Shown in pieces: positions 17,301-25,306 of a DNA stretch of 39,970 nucleotides. Made by a program: the position numbers and the translations under genes. Where the stretch lies: NCBI GenBank assembly GCA_944363395.1, contig CALVUC010000012.1, positions 1 through 39,970 of the forward strand, in the 5' to 3' direction. A model generated the notes under the pieces. That model was not told the DNA's origin and did no database searches. It saw only the letters and a program-made list of their open reading frames with translations. Position 1 is the stretch's first letter, and each line of letters begins with the position of its first letter. This stretch comes from an uncultured Clostridia bacterium (GTDB taxonomy: Bacteria; Bacillota; Clostridia; Christensenellales; Borkfalkiaceae).

Positions 17301-19484
17301 TTATGCCTGCGGCTTTTCCTCCGTCAGAAGGATGAGCCTGTGCGAAAACTCGGGGAAGCACTCGCGCGAAAGGTTGAGCCCCACGCGCATATAATATTCG
17401 CCCGTATGGACGCAGCCGTCCAGCGTGTTGAAGTAGGACGCGTCCTCCCGCAGCCCGCGCAGCCTGACAAAGCGGAACTCGTCCTGCTCCTTCAACTTGT
17501 TCATGAAGAGCACGAGGGAAGCGGACATGTCCTGCGAAACGCACTGCATACACATCTCGTTCCCCGCGTGCGGCGCGAGAAGATGGTAGAGCGTCCCGCG
17601 CTCGATGACGTCGCCGTGATATTTTTTGTAGATCTCCGCGTGGCGCACGAGCATGGAGACCTCCTCCTCGGTGAGCGTGCCGGGATCCATCTCATAGCCG
17701 TAGGTACCGAACAGCGCGAGCGCCGCCTTGGTATCGTAAGGGGCGACGCGGCTGTCGTTGACGTGCGAGCCGATGCAGGAGAGCGGATAGCCGAGCGAAG
17801 TATTGAACTGGATATCGATGCGCTGCGCGGGATCAGACTCGTCCGAGCACCAGATCTGCGGGCAGTAGAAGAGCGTGCCGAGATCGAAGCGTCCCCCGCC
17901 CGAAGCGCAGCCCTCGATCATGATCTCAGGATGTTCGCGGGCGATCCTTCCGATCAGCGAATAATAACCGAGCACGAGGCGGTGATACACCTCCCCCTGC
18001 CTGTCGGGCAGCGCGCGGGAGACGTGCTCGGAGACCGTGCGGTTATAGTCCCACTTGATGTAGTCGACGGGATACTCCTCCAAGAACTCGTTCATCTGCG
18101 CATAGATGCAGGCGGGAACGGCGGGATTTGCAAAATCGAGATGGCACTGATGGCGCATGAGCGAGAGCTCGTCCTCGCCCCAGCCGAGGACATACTCGGG
18201 ATGCGCGCGGAAGAGGTCGCTGTCGGGGTTGATCATTTCGGGCTCGAACCAGATGCCGAACTTGACGCCGCGCTCGTGGCAGGCGTCGATGACGCGCCTT
18301 AGATCGATCTTCTTCGCGTTGACCTTCCAGTCGCCCAGCCCCGCGAGGTCGGAGTCGCGCGCGCCGAACCAGCCGTCGTCCAGCACAAAGAGCTCCGCGC
18401 CGATCTTGCAGGCGGCGTCGAGATAGGAGAGGATGAGGTCGGTATCGAAGTGGAAAGTGCACCCCTCCCACGAATTGAACAGCACGGGCTTGTAGACGTC
18501 GTTCGCGCGATAGGTCATGACGTTCTCGCGCACAAAGCGGTGGAAGGTCTGCGACATCCCGTCGACGCCCTCCGCCGAGTAGACGACGACCGCCTGTGGC
18601 GTCTGGAAATCGTCCCCCGGCTCCAGCGTCCATTCAAAGTCCTCGTCGTTGATGCCGTAGGTGACGTGCAGCCCGCGGAAGGGTCCGACAAAGGTGCGGA
18701 ACTTGAAGTTTCCGCTGTAGATGAGGTTGAAGCCGATGACTTCGCCGCTCGCCGCCGTCGCCGTATGCTCCTTCAAAAAGACGAAGGGATTTTCCTCCGC
18801 AGATGAACGCCCGAGGTTGGAGGAGACTTCCTGCACGCCGTCCAAGACGGCGTTCTCGCAGTAGTCACGCTCCTTCGCCCACCTGCCCTTGAAGTGGACA
18901 AGATCGTAGTCGGCGCGCGGCAGATCGAGCTGCAGGGACATCGCCCGCGTAAGGCGCAGCGTGCCGTCCGTCCCGTTCTCCACGGAGAAACTTTTGACGA
19001 TCGCGTCCTTGTCCGAAAAGATGGTAAGCACGAGATGCGCCCAGATCTCGCGCGTCCTGTCCTTTAACAAAATATCAAGCGTCTCCGCGTTGTCGCCGTG
19101 CGCGTGCGGAAGCCCTTCGAGCGCAGGCGCGCCCTCCTCGACGGTATAACTGTGATAGCGGAAATCGGTCACATACGAACCCGTGCCGTCGCGCACGACG
19201 AGCGGCGCGCCGCGTTTGTCGGAGAGCCCGTGCGGCGAAAGTTCAAGCGGCGCGCACTCCGCCTTGAACCCGTCGCCGTACGCGACGTCCTCTCCGCTCG
19301 GGACGAGATAGCGCCGCGACGCGAATACGCCCGTATCACGCATACAGGTAAAGTCGTCGTACCGCTCCATCCGCTTGCCGAAATACAAGGTCTCCAGATA
19401 ACCGGCATCGTTCACATAGACGGCATAGCCGATGCTGCCGTTGTCGAGTACAAAGAGGCGGGAATCGCTGTCAAATGAGATCAT
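17301..19484 (-). CDS. Alpha-galactosidase, glycoside hydrolase family 36
   Basis: 727 residues, normal for bacterial GH36 enzymes, which release alpha-1,6-galactose from melibiose and raffinose-type sugars. Catalytic residues are visible: nucleophile Asp479 in YIKWDYNR and acid/base Asp548 in CSDESDP. Substrate-pocket motifs FVLDDGWFG (about 366-374), GIWFEPEMI and CASGGGRFDLG are intact. There is no signal peptide, so it is cytoplasmic and needs an uptake system, presumably the MFS permease downstream. Start has GGAGG 5 nt upstream. Confidence 0.95.
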   Translation of the reverse strand: MISFDSDSRLFVLDNGSIGYAVYVNDAGYLETLYFGKRMERYDDFTCMRDTGVFASRRYLVPSGEDVAYGDGFKAECAPLELSPHGLSDKRGAPLVVRDGTGSYVTDFRYHSYTVEEGAPALEGLPHAHGDNAETLDILLKDRTREIWAHLVLTIFSDKDAIVKSFSVENGTDGTLRLTRAMSLQLDLPRADYDLVHFKGRWAKERDYCENAVLDGVQEVSSNLGRSSAEENPFVFLKEHTATAASGEVIGFNLIYSGNFKFRTFVGPFRGLHVTYGINDEDFEWTLEPGDDFQTPQAVVVYSAEGVDGMSQTFHRFVRENVMTYRANDVYKPVLFNSWEGCTFHFDTDLILSYLDAACKIGAELFVLDDGWFGARDSDLAGLGDWKVNAKKIDLRRVIDACHERGVKFGIWFEPEMINPDSDLFRAHPEYVLGWGEDELSLMRHQCHLDFANPAVPACIYAQMNEFLEEYPVDYIKWDYNRTVSEHVSRALPDRQGEVYHRLVLGYYSLIGRIAREHPEIMIEGCASGGGRFDLGTLFYCPQIWCSDESDPAQRIDIQFNTSLGYPLSCIGSHVNDSRVAPYDTKAALALFGTYGYEMDPGTLTEEEVSMLVRHAEIYKKYHGDVIERGTLYHLLAPHAGNEMCMQCVSQDMSASLVLFMNKLKEQDEFRFVRLRGLREDASYFNTLDGCVHTGEYYMRVGLNLSRECFPEFSHRLILLTEEKPQA

Positions 19485-19531
19485 ATTTTCCTCCGGAAAT
19501 GTGCCGCGCGGGAAGGGCGCAGATTGCTACG

Positions 19532-19560
19532 ATTATAGCCTATTTCCGCGACGGATGCAA
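19532..19560 (-). promoter_or_regulatory. Promoter of the alpha-galactosidase operon
   Basis: TTGCAT at 19555-19560, 17-nt spacer, TATAAT at 19532-19537 on the minus strand; start near 19525 gives a leader of about 40 nt with GGAGG before the ATG. Confidence 0.75.
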
Positions 19561-19706
19561 GCATCTTTCTCCATTTTCATAAGAGAATCGGATGCAGGCA
19601 TAAAAGAGTGTTCGTCGCTCAGAAAAATGAAATCGGCAAGATGTACGCACACAACGTCGCCTCGGTCATGAGAAAGGGGACAATATTGCGCAAAAAATGG
19701 ATGAGA

Positions 19707-19770
19707 ACATAGTACTATGTCAGACATATTATATCATTAACATAGTACTATGTGAGACATAATACTATGA
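19707..19770. promoter_or_regulatory. Array of four phased palindromic operator-like sites
   Basis: Two perfect 14-bp palindromes ACATAGTACTATGT at 19707-19720 and 19740-19753, each followed by a degenerate relative (ACATATTATATCAT at 19724-19737; ACATAATACTATGA at 19757-19770). Centres are 17, 16 and 17 bp apart, and the whole is a 33-bp unit repeated twice. On the minus strand CTCACA (19751-19756) and TATAAT (19728-19733), 17 nt apart, form a possible promoter covered by the sites. ATGT-x3-ACAT spacing between sites recalls operators of small winged-helix repressors such as PadR; no regulator gene is in the window. Confidence 0.7.
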
Positions 19771-20522
19771 AAATGCCGATATTTGACCCATTTTTACAAG
19801 AAAGCCCGCTTTTTGCCGCAGCTACGCCCGATCCTTTCAACAGGATAGTCTTTTCGGCGGTCTATGCGGTAAAAGCGCCCGTTTTTGTCCTGAAAACGGC
19901 ATAAAACCCCTCATATCGCGCCGTTTCGCGCTATTTTCCCCTCCCCTCCCACACATACGGGCATCCCTCCTTCTTTCAGGCTTCTTTTTCAATATTTTCT
20001 ATTGATATCATGGCATTTTTCTACGCGATTTCTAAGAAAAACACCCCGCATTTTCCGATCTTTTGCAAAACGGTTTTCGCTCTCAGATCGCGTAGGACGT
20101 TCTTTTTTTGCAGCCTGTTTTTTGTAATATATTATTATGTATTTCGGTCGTCTCGGAGCGGATCGCCCCTCGCACGCGCTCCCCGCCGCAGGCCCCTCTT
20201 ATGCGCCCCCTCTCATCCGAAAGCCGCTCTTCCGGCTGCCCGCAGCATTGCGCCCTCTTTTCTTTTCGGAAATGATACGCTCCTTCGCGCATCGGTGTTT
20301 CGGCACACGGAAAAGAACCTCTTCCCTGCGGCGAGAAAAAAAGCGACCGCCCGAAGGCGCCCGCCCATGCCCTGTATTCCCAATTGTTCCGGCGCTCCCG
20401 CCCGATGGTCGGCGCGCACCGCATCGGCGCCCGAATAAAAAGGCGTCCTGCCATATGGCACGCGCGCAATCGCGGCGCCGCGCCGCAGCCGCACGCCATC
20501 GATCGCACGATATGTCAAATGC
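19771..20522. other. Gene-free stretch
   Basis: About 750 nt with no convincing coding sequence on either strand. A 45-codon frame starts inside the last palindrome (19767-19904, plus) but has no ribosome binding site and no recognisable product. The left third is AT-richer, the right part strongly GC-rich. No known structured RNA was recognised; a U-tailed hairpin lies at 20336-20364. Confidence 0.6.
20336..20364 (-). terminator. Orphan terminator-like hairpin
   Basis: Minus-strand RNA forms GCG-GG-CGCC, a UUCG tetraloop, GGCG-GU-CGC, then seven U (bases 20336-20342). One mismatch in the stem. No gene lies directly upstream on this strand other than the GGGtGRT gene, which has its own terminator. 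Confidence 0.45.
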
Positions 20523-20561
20523 AAAAGCGCCGCCTCTCCACAGGGAGAAGCGGCGCTTTTT
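20523..20561. terminator. Bidirectional terminator after the GGGtGRT gene
   Basis: Stem AAAAGCGCCGC plus CTCTCC paired with GGGAGA and GCGGCGCTTTTT, a long GC stem flanked by A- and T-runs, so it works as an intrinsic terminator in both directions. It lies 16 nt beyond the stop of the GGGtGRT gene. Confidence 0.88.
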
Positions 20562-20577
20562 GTTCTTTAGCCGATAT

Positions 20578-21579
20578 TTACTTGTTCATGCCTTCCTGCA
20601 CTGCGACCGCAACGGCGACCGTAGCGCCGACCATCGGGTTGTTGCCCATGCCGATGAGTCCCATCATCTCGACGTGCGCAGGGACGGAGGAGGAACCCGC
20701 GAACTGCGCGTCCGAGTGCATTCTGCCCATCGTATCCGTCATGCCGTAGGACGAAGGACCTGCCGCCATATTGTCGGGGTGCAGCGTTCTGCCCGTACCG
20801 CCGCCGGACGCGACCGAGAAGTACTTGAAGCCGTTCTCGACGCACCACTTCTTATAGGTACCCGCAACGGGATGCTGGAAGCGCGTGGGGTTGGTGGAGT
20901 TGCCCGTAATGGAGACACCGACCTTCTCGAGCTTCATGACGGCAACGCCTTCGGGAACGTTGTCCACGCCGTAGCACTTGACCTTGGAGCGGGGGCCGTC
21001 CGAATAAGGCACTTCCTTGGTGACGGTGACCGTCTCGGTATAGGGATCGAACACCGTTTCGACATAGGTGAATCCGTTGATACGCGAGATGATGAACGCC
21101 GCGTCCTTGCCGAGCCCGTTCAGGATGACGCGCAGGGGATTTTTACGGACTTTATTCGCGTTCATGGCGATGGAGATCGCACCTTCCGCAGCCGCAAAGG
21201 ACTCATGTCCCGCGAGGAAACAGAAGCAGTCCGTCTCCTCGGAAAGGAGCATCTTGCCGAGGTTGCCGTGTCCGAGACCGACCTTTCTGTTCTCGGCGAC
21301 CGAACCGGGGATGCAGAACGCCTGCAGACCGATGCCGATCGCAGCCGCCGCATCGGCAGCCTTGGTGCAGCCCGACTTGATGGCGATCGCCGCGCCTACG
21401 GTGTACGCCCAGACCGCGTTTTCAAAGCAGATGGGCTGCGTGCCGCGCACGATCTTGTCGCAATCGACGCCCTTGGAAAGGCAGATCTCTTTGCACTCTT
21501 CGACGGAGGAAATGCCGTACTCTTTGAGGACGCCGTTGATCTTATCGATCCTCCTCTCATATCCTTCAAACAAAGCCAT
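20578..21579 (-). CDS. GGGtGRT-family protein, function unknown
   Basis: 333 residues; the motif GGGTGRT at 259-265 and overall sequence match the uncharacterised family I know by the name GGGtGRT protein. It has nine cysteines (33, 40, 51, 71, 89, 118, 120, 202, 246) and many glycine/alanine-rich stretches (VGAAIAIKSGCTKAADAAAAIGIGL; NPMVGATVAVAVAVQEG near the end) but no convincing membrane segment or signal peptide. It lies 13 nt after the NifU-like gene with its own GGAGG, so the two are one operon. Linkage to a scaffold-like protein suggests metal or iron-sulfur chemistry, which is inference. Confidence 0.88.
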   Translation of the reverse strand: MALFEGYERRIDKINGVLKEYGISSVEECKEICLSKGVDCDKIVRGTQPICFENAVWAYTVGAAIAIKSGCTKAADAAAAIGIGLQAFCIPGSVAENRKVGLGHGNLGKMLLSEETDCFCFLAGHESFAAAEGAISIAMNANKVRKNPLRVILNGLGKDAAFIISRINGFTYVETVFDPYTETVTVTKEVPYSDGPRSKVKCYGVDNVPEGVAVMKLEKVGVSITGNSTNPTRFQHPVAGTYKKWCVENGFKYFSVASGGGTGRTLHPDNMAAGPSSYGMTDTMGRMHSDAQFAGSSSVPAHVEMMGLIGMGNNPMVGATVAVAVAVQEGMNK

Positions 21580-21592
21580 ACCCTTTCCCTCC

Positions 21593-22294
21593 TTACTCTT
21601 TGCGAGGGTCGATGTACTTCACCGCACCCTGCTCTTCCGAAAATCTGCCGTAGTGACCCATCGCCTTGGTCCATGCCTCGTTGGGCTCCAGACCCTTCTT
21701 GATGAAGTCGGTCATCTTGCCGAGGGAGACGAACTCATAGCCGATGACCTGGTTGTCCTTATCCAGCGCGAGGCGGGTGACATAGCCTTCCGCCATCTCG
21801 AGGTATCTCACGCCCTTGAGCGCCGTGCCGTACATCGTGCCGACCTGCGAACGGAGCCCCTTGCCGAGGTCCTCAAGTCCCGCGCCAATGGTAAGCCCGT
21901 CGTCCGAGAACGCCGACTGCGTTCTGCCGTAGACGATCTGCAGGAACAGCTCGCGCATCGCGGTGTTGATCGCGTCGCAAACGAGGTCGGTATTGAGCGC
22001 TTCGAGAATGGTCTTGTGGGGCAGGATCTCCGCCGCCATTGCCGCCGAGTGCGTCATGCCGGAGCAGCCGATCGTCTCGACGAGCGCTTCCTGAATGACG
22101 CCTTCCTTGACGTTGAGGCTGAGCTTGCAGGCGCCCTGCTGAGGCGCGCACCAGCCAATGCCGTGCGTAAAGCCGCTGATGTCCGTGATCTGCTTGGCGC
22201 AAACCCATTTTCCCTCTTCGGGAATGGGCGCGGGATCGTGTTTCGGTCCCTTTGCGACGCAGATCATCTCTTCCACTTCGCGTGAATATTGCAT
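21593..22294 (-). CDS. NifU/IscU-like iron-sulfur scaffold homologue
   Basis: 233 residues. The segment GWCAPQQGACKLSLNV (47-62) followed by ETIGCSGMTHSAAMAAEIL (73-91) resembles the NifU/IscU N-domain, in which cysteines hold a nascent Fe-S cluster; Cys49, Cys56, Cys77 and Cys106 are the candidates. It is longer than IscU or SufU (about 125-150) by an N-terminal segment and a C-terminal region of about 90 residues. The start at 22294 is set by GGAGG 7 nt upstream; the frame is open a little further. Paired with the GGGtGRT protein. Probably not a general housekeeping scaffold. Confidence 0.85.
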   Translation of the reverse strand: MQYSREVEEMICVAKGPKHDPAPIPEEGKWVCAKQITDISGFTHGIGWCAPQQGACKLSLNVKEGVIQEALVETIGCSGMTHSAAMAAEILPHKTILEALNTDLVCDAINTAMRELFLQIVYGRTQSAFSDDGLTIGAGLEDLGKGLRSQVGTMYGTALKGVRYLEMAEGYVTRLALDKDNQVIGYEFVSLGKMTDFIKKGLEPNEAWTKAMGHYGRFSEEQGAVKYIDPRKE

Positions 22295-22346
22295 CTTGTA
22301 TCCTCCATAAAATACTTTTGCCCTGTAACGGGAACCTTTCTGCAAT

Positions 22347-22375
22347 ATTCTACCATATTTTCAGCGAAAATACAA
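22347..22375 (-). promoter_or_regulatory. Promoter of the NifU-like/GGGtGRT operon
   Basis: TTGTAT at 22370-22375, 17-nt spacer, TAGAAT at 22347-22352 on the minus strand. Start near 22340, leader about 45 nt. A 15-bp palindrome TTCCCGCCGCGGGAA (22392-22406) lies between this and the divergent lipoprotein promoter. Confidence 0.65.
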
Positions 22376-22446
22376 GAGGTTGTCTGCAAATTTCCCGCCG
22401 CGGGAACGCTTTTTTTGCCGCCCGCCGAGCAATTTTTATCAAAGTA

Positions 22447-22475
22447 TTGACAATACATTTGTTTCGATCTATAAT
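22447..22475 (+). promoter_or_regulatory. Consensus promoter of the lipoprotein gene
   Basis: TTGACA at 22447-22452, 17-nt spacer, TATAAT at 22470-22475: a perfect sigma-70/sigma-A type consensus. Start near 22482; AAAGGAGAGG precedes the ATG. Confidence 0.9.
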
Positions 22476-22501
22476 AAAATAAACTTGAAAGGAGAGGATT
22501 T

Positions 22502-23419
22502 ATGAAAAAATATTCGGCAAAGAAATGCCTTGCGCTCTGCGCCGCTCTGGCGCTCGGCGTCACGCTGACGGGCTGCGCGCCGTCCGCCGTCATCAAGGGA
22601 AATTACCGCACGCCCACCGAGGAGGAACTTACCGCGGCGCTGAACGCCGTCGACCCGGAACAACTGTTTGCGGAGGATCCCACCCTCTCGCTGCGGCAGG
22701 AGTTTTCCGTCGATATGAGCGCTCCGGACGGCACCTTCTTTTTTGAGAGCAAGGGAACATACGACATTCAGATGCAGGGCGAAACGAGCATCGGCGCGGG
22801 AGATCTCGAACTGCGCGCCTCGAGCACGGGCGAAGAGATCGCGGTGGGGGCGCTCACGGGGGACTTCTATCACGACGGGGACTGTTTGTATATGGACGTC
22901 CTGGACGGAAACGAGTCCTATCGGGGAAAGATCCCCCTTACCGAACTGTCCGCGCTGCTGGAAGAATATTTAGAGTATCTGCAGACGGGGACCGCCGTTC
23001 CCCTCATCGCGGGCTCCGGTCATGGCGGCTCCGAAATCTCCCCCGACCTGCAGACGATGTTCTCCGTCGGGCTGGACGACGGCGACGGCATCAAACTCAA
23101 ACTTGCCGCAAACGACAGCTTTTTTACCACGATCGAGGAGAGCGTCACGGGTGGATCGGACGCGATCGAATTCTCCTTCCGCAGCAAGATCCTGGAACTG
23201 TATCTCTCCATCGACGGCGACGGGAGATTTGAACAGCTCTCCGCGCGCATCGACCTCGCATACGAGGCGTCGTATGAGGGACAATCGCTCGAAATGCGTG
23301 CCAAAGGCGAATTTATCCTCCGTACCGGGAATGCCGCAGTCAGGCTCCCGGACGAACTCTCCGACGAGGAAGAATATCCCTTCTTCACGGATAACGGCTT
23401 CCTCCCGTCGCCCATGTAG
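22502..23419 (+). CDS. Predicted lipoprotein, function unknown
   Basis: 305 residues. The first 25 form a lipoprotein signal: basic MKKYSAKK, a hydrophobic core and lipobox Leu-Thr-Gly-Cys with Cys25 as the lipidation site. The mature part is acidic and beta-rich (repeated short strands such as GTYDIQMQGETSIGAGDLELRAS and IKLKLAANDSFF), consistent with an outer-face cell-surface domain. I do not recognise the family. Monocistronic, from a perfect consensus promoter, so probably well expressed. Confidence 0.88.
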   Translation: MKKYSAKKCLALCAALALGVTLTGCAPSAVIKGNYRTPTEEELTAALNAVDPEQLFAEDPTLSLRQEFSVDMSAPDGTFFFESKGTYDIQMQGETSIGAGDLELRASSTGEEIAVGALTGDFYHDGDCLYMDVLDGNESYRGKIPLTELSALLEEYLEYLQTGTAVPLIAGSGHGGSEISPDLQTMFSVGLDDGDGIKLKLAANDSFFTTIEESVTGGSDAIEFSFRSKILELYLSIDGDGRFEQLSARIDLAYEASYEGQSLEMRAKGEFILRTGNAAVRLPDELSDEEEYPFFTDNGFLPSPM

Positions 23420-23448
23420 TGCGCAGGCGGGACGCAATTCCTTCATAA

Positions 23449-23490
23449 GGGCGCAGCGGCGGCGGGCATATGCCCGCCGCCGCTGCGCCC
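23449..23490. terminator. Perfect 42-nt palindrome between convergent genes
   Basis: A 21-bp perfect inverted repeat with no spacer (centre CATATG), arms GGGCGCAGCGGCGGCGGGCAT. It lies between the lipoprotein gene and yhbY, which converge. It lacks a strong T-run but its position suggests bidirectional termination or transcript-end protection. Confidence 0.7.
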
Positions 23491-23496
23491 CATCCT

Positions 23497-23802
23497 TTAC
23501 AGTTGGATGTGTTCGAAATTTTCGCGCGAGGAACGGCGATAGAAGATCGCCTTCCTGCCGATGACCGCGACGACTTCCGCCCCCAGCAGGTCTGCGGCGT
23601 TCTGCGCCATCGTGTCGGCGTCCGCCTCGGCGTTCGGGAGCACGTTCACCTTGATGATCTCGCGCGCCTCCAGTGCCTCGGAGAGCGTCTTTAAGAGGTT
23701 GTCCGTAATGCCGCCCTTTCCGATCTGCGTGACGGGATCGAGGTTGGCTGCGATCGACTTTAACTTGCTTCTCTGTTTGCTTGTCATATCCTTTCCGGGC
23801 AA
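23497..23802 (-). CDS. yhbY: YhbY/CRS1-domain RNA-binding protein
   Basis: 101 residues; the CRM-domain pattern LDPVTQIGKGGITDNLLKTLSEALEAREIIKVNVL with the GKGG loop is clear. Homologues bind 50S precursors in ribosome assembly. Start choice: a TTG at 23802 has AAGGAG 6 nt upstream, whereas the ATG at 23787, where homologues usually begin (MTSKQRSKLK), has its purine-rich stretch only 1-2 nt away. TTG is therefore preferred, adding five residues. Follows the unknown gene by 10 nt and obg further upstream, a common obg-yhbY neighbourhood. Confidence 0.92.
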   Translation of the reverse strand: MPGKDMTSKQRSKLKSIAANLDPVTQIGKGGITDNLLKTLSEALEAREIIKVNVLPNAEADADTMAQNAADLLGAEVVAVIGRKAIFYRRSSRENFEHIQL

Positions 23803-23812
23803 TGCCCGCTCC

Positions 23813-25285
23813 TTATGTATTATCCTGTGCGGGAAGAAGATCGTACCCGCATTGATACACCATCACGCCCTGCGCGCTCACAAAGACTACTTTGGCGTCA
23901 TAGGCACGCAGCACGGGCGCAAGGATGCGCAGCGTGCGGTGGAACGCCTTCTCGTCCGCGAGCAGCATATCGAGAAAGAAGCACCCCTCCCCGAAGGCAA
24001 AACCCAGATTGATCGCCGAAGCGACGTCCTCGCCCTCTCTGCGGACAGGGGCGTCCTTGCTGTTCTGCAGATGCCACATGAGCACGCGCAGCGCCTCCTC
24101 ATCCCCCTGCGCCTCGCGCGGGACATAGAGATAGGCAAACGCCCCGAACGCCGTCCACCACGGCACCTCGCCTTCGAGCGCCGTACGGTCGATGAGCGAG
24201 ACGTCGGGCGACTGCGTGAAGCCCTCCTGCAGCCTTTCGCGGTAGGGAAGCTGCTGCGCGGCGTCCTCGCCGTTGTAGCCGTAGGCAACGGCGTAGGGAG
24301 ACGCCTCCGTCCCGTCGCCGCCGAAATTCTCGATAAACGCCTGCGCCGACGCGGCGAGTTTTTTTGCGATCGCCTTGCGCGGCATGAGCCCCGCCTGCGC
24401 ATCGAACTCCACGCTCCCGATGGCGCACAGTGCCTCGTATTCGCCGATATCCTCCGCCATGCAGGCATAGAAGTCGTCCAGACGCGCCTCGTTCTCCTCC
24501 TCTTTGCAGGGGGGAAGATGGACGACGACGCGCCCCGCCTCCGCTTCCTCGACATAGCCCATCTTCTTTTCATCGAAGAACGCGCTCTTGTGCGGGAGCA
24601 GCCCCGCGGGGAGCTGATAGCGCACCGTCCAGCCCGCCGCCGGCAGGGGCGAGGAGACCATGGCGCACTCTGCAAGATAGCGCTCCGCCGCATAGGAGAC
24701 GGGAGAGGTGCGCCAGTCGCCGTGCACATACAGGCAGTACCTGCCGTCCCGCACCGTGCCGAAGAAGTTGAGCGGCACATAGAACCGCTCCAGATCTTCG
24801 TTGAGGATGGCGTTGAGCCGCTGCATATCGCCCCCGTCGATGCAGGCGGCGAGTTCGTTGAGGCGCTCCGCCATGCGGTGCCAGAAGAACCATACGCAGA
24901 AGCCGAAGCTCCACGGCTCGTCCTTGTCTTCGCGCAAAAAGCAGACGCCGTCCAGCGACATTTCCGAATGAAAGCCCTCGAAGCCGTCGTCATCGGTATA
25001 GCGGACGCAGCCGGGGCAGATGCGGTCGACGTGCTTTCCGAGAATGGCGTCGTACTCGGCGCCCGTGTAGAGATTGACGCGCACTTCAAAGAGAAGGGCG
25101 GGGTCCTCGATGGTGACGACGGCGTCCTCCATGCTCTCGTAGATGAAGTCGGGCGCCATGCAGCGCTCCTCTTTCAGGCGTTTGACCTCCACCCTTCCCG
25201 CAGCGGCGAGGTCGGAAAGCTCCATCCCCTCGGGAAAAAGATAGTATTGAAACCGATAAAAAAATGCGCGGATCCCCTGTTCCAT
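23813..25285 (-). CDS. Uncharacterised 490-residue protein between obg and yhbY
   Basis: I do not recognise a family. It is acidic, has no signal peptide or membrane helix, and is rich in aromatic residues (WSFGFCVWFFWHRM near 125-140). It begins MEQGIRAFFYRFQYYLFPEG and carries scattered cysteines (RICPGCVRY near 90) without a clear metal motif. Start preceded by GGAGG. It lies 21 nt after obg and 10 nt before yhbY, so it is almost certainly co-transcribed with both and may act in translation or stress responses; this is context only. Confidence 0.85.
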   Translation of the reverse strand: MEQGIRAFFYRFQYYLFPEGMELSDLAAAGRVEVKRLKEERCMAPDFIYESMEDAVVTIEDPALLFEVRVNLYTGAEYDAILGKHVDRICPGCVRYTDDDGFEGFHSEMSLDGVCFLREDKDEPWSFGFCVWFFWHRMAERLNELAACIDGGDMQRLNAILNEDLERFYVPLNFFGTVRDGRYCLYVHGDWRTSPVSYAAERYLAECAMVSSPLPAAGWTVRYQLPAGLLPHKSAFFDEKKMGYVEEAEAGRVVVHLPPCKEEENEARLDDFYACMAEDIGEYEALCAIGSVEFDAQAGLMPRKAIAKKLAASAQAFIENFGGDGTEASPYAVAYGYNGEDAAQQLPYRERLQEGFTQSPDVSLIDRTALEGEVPWWTAFGAFAYLYVPREAQGDEEALRVLMWHLQNSKDAPVRREGEDVASAINLGFAFGEGCFFLDMLLADEKAFHRTLRILAPVLRAYDAKVVFVSAQGVMVYQCGYDLLPAQDNT

Positions 25286-25306
25286 CGTCCTCTCCTCCGC
25301 AAACGT

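Noticed and set aside
19767-19904. 45-codon plus-strand frame starting inside the palindrome array
   Set aside because: No ribosome binding site, no recognisable product; start codon is part of a palindrome.
20010-20524. Several 100-140-codon frames in the gene-free region
   Set aside because: Overlapping on both strands, arginine-rich, no start signals.
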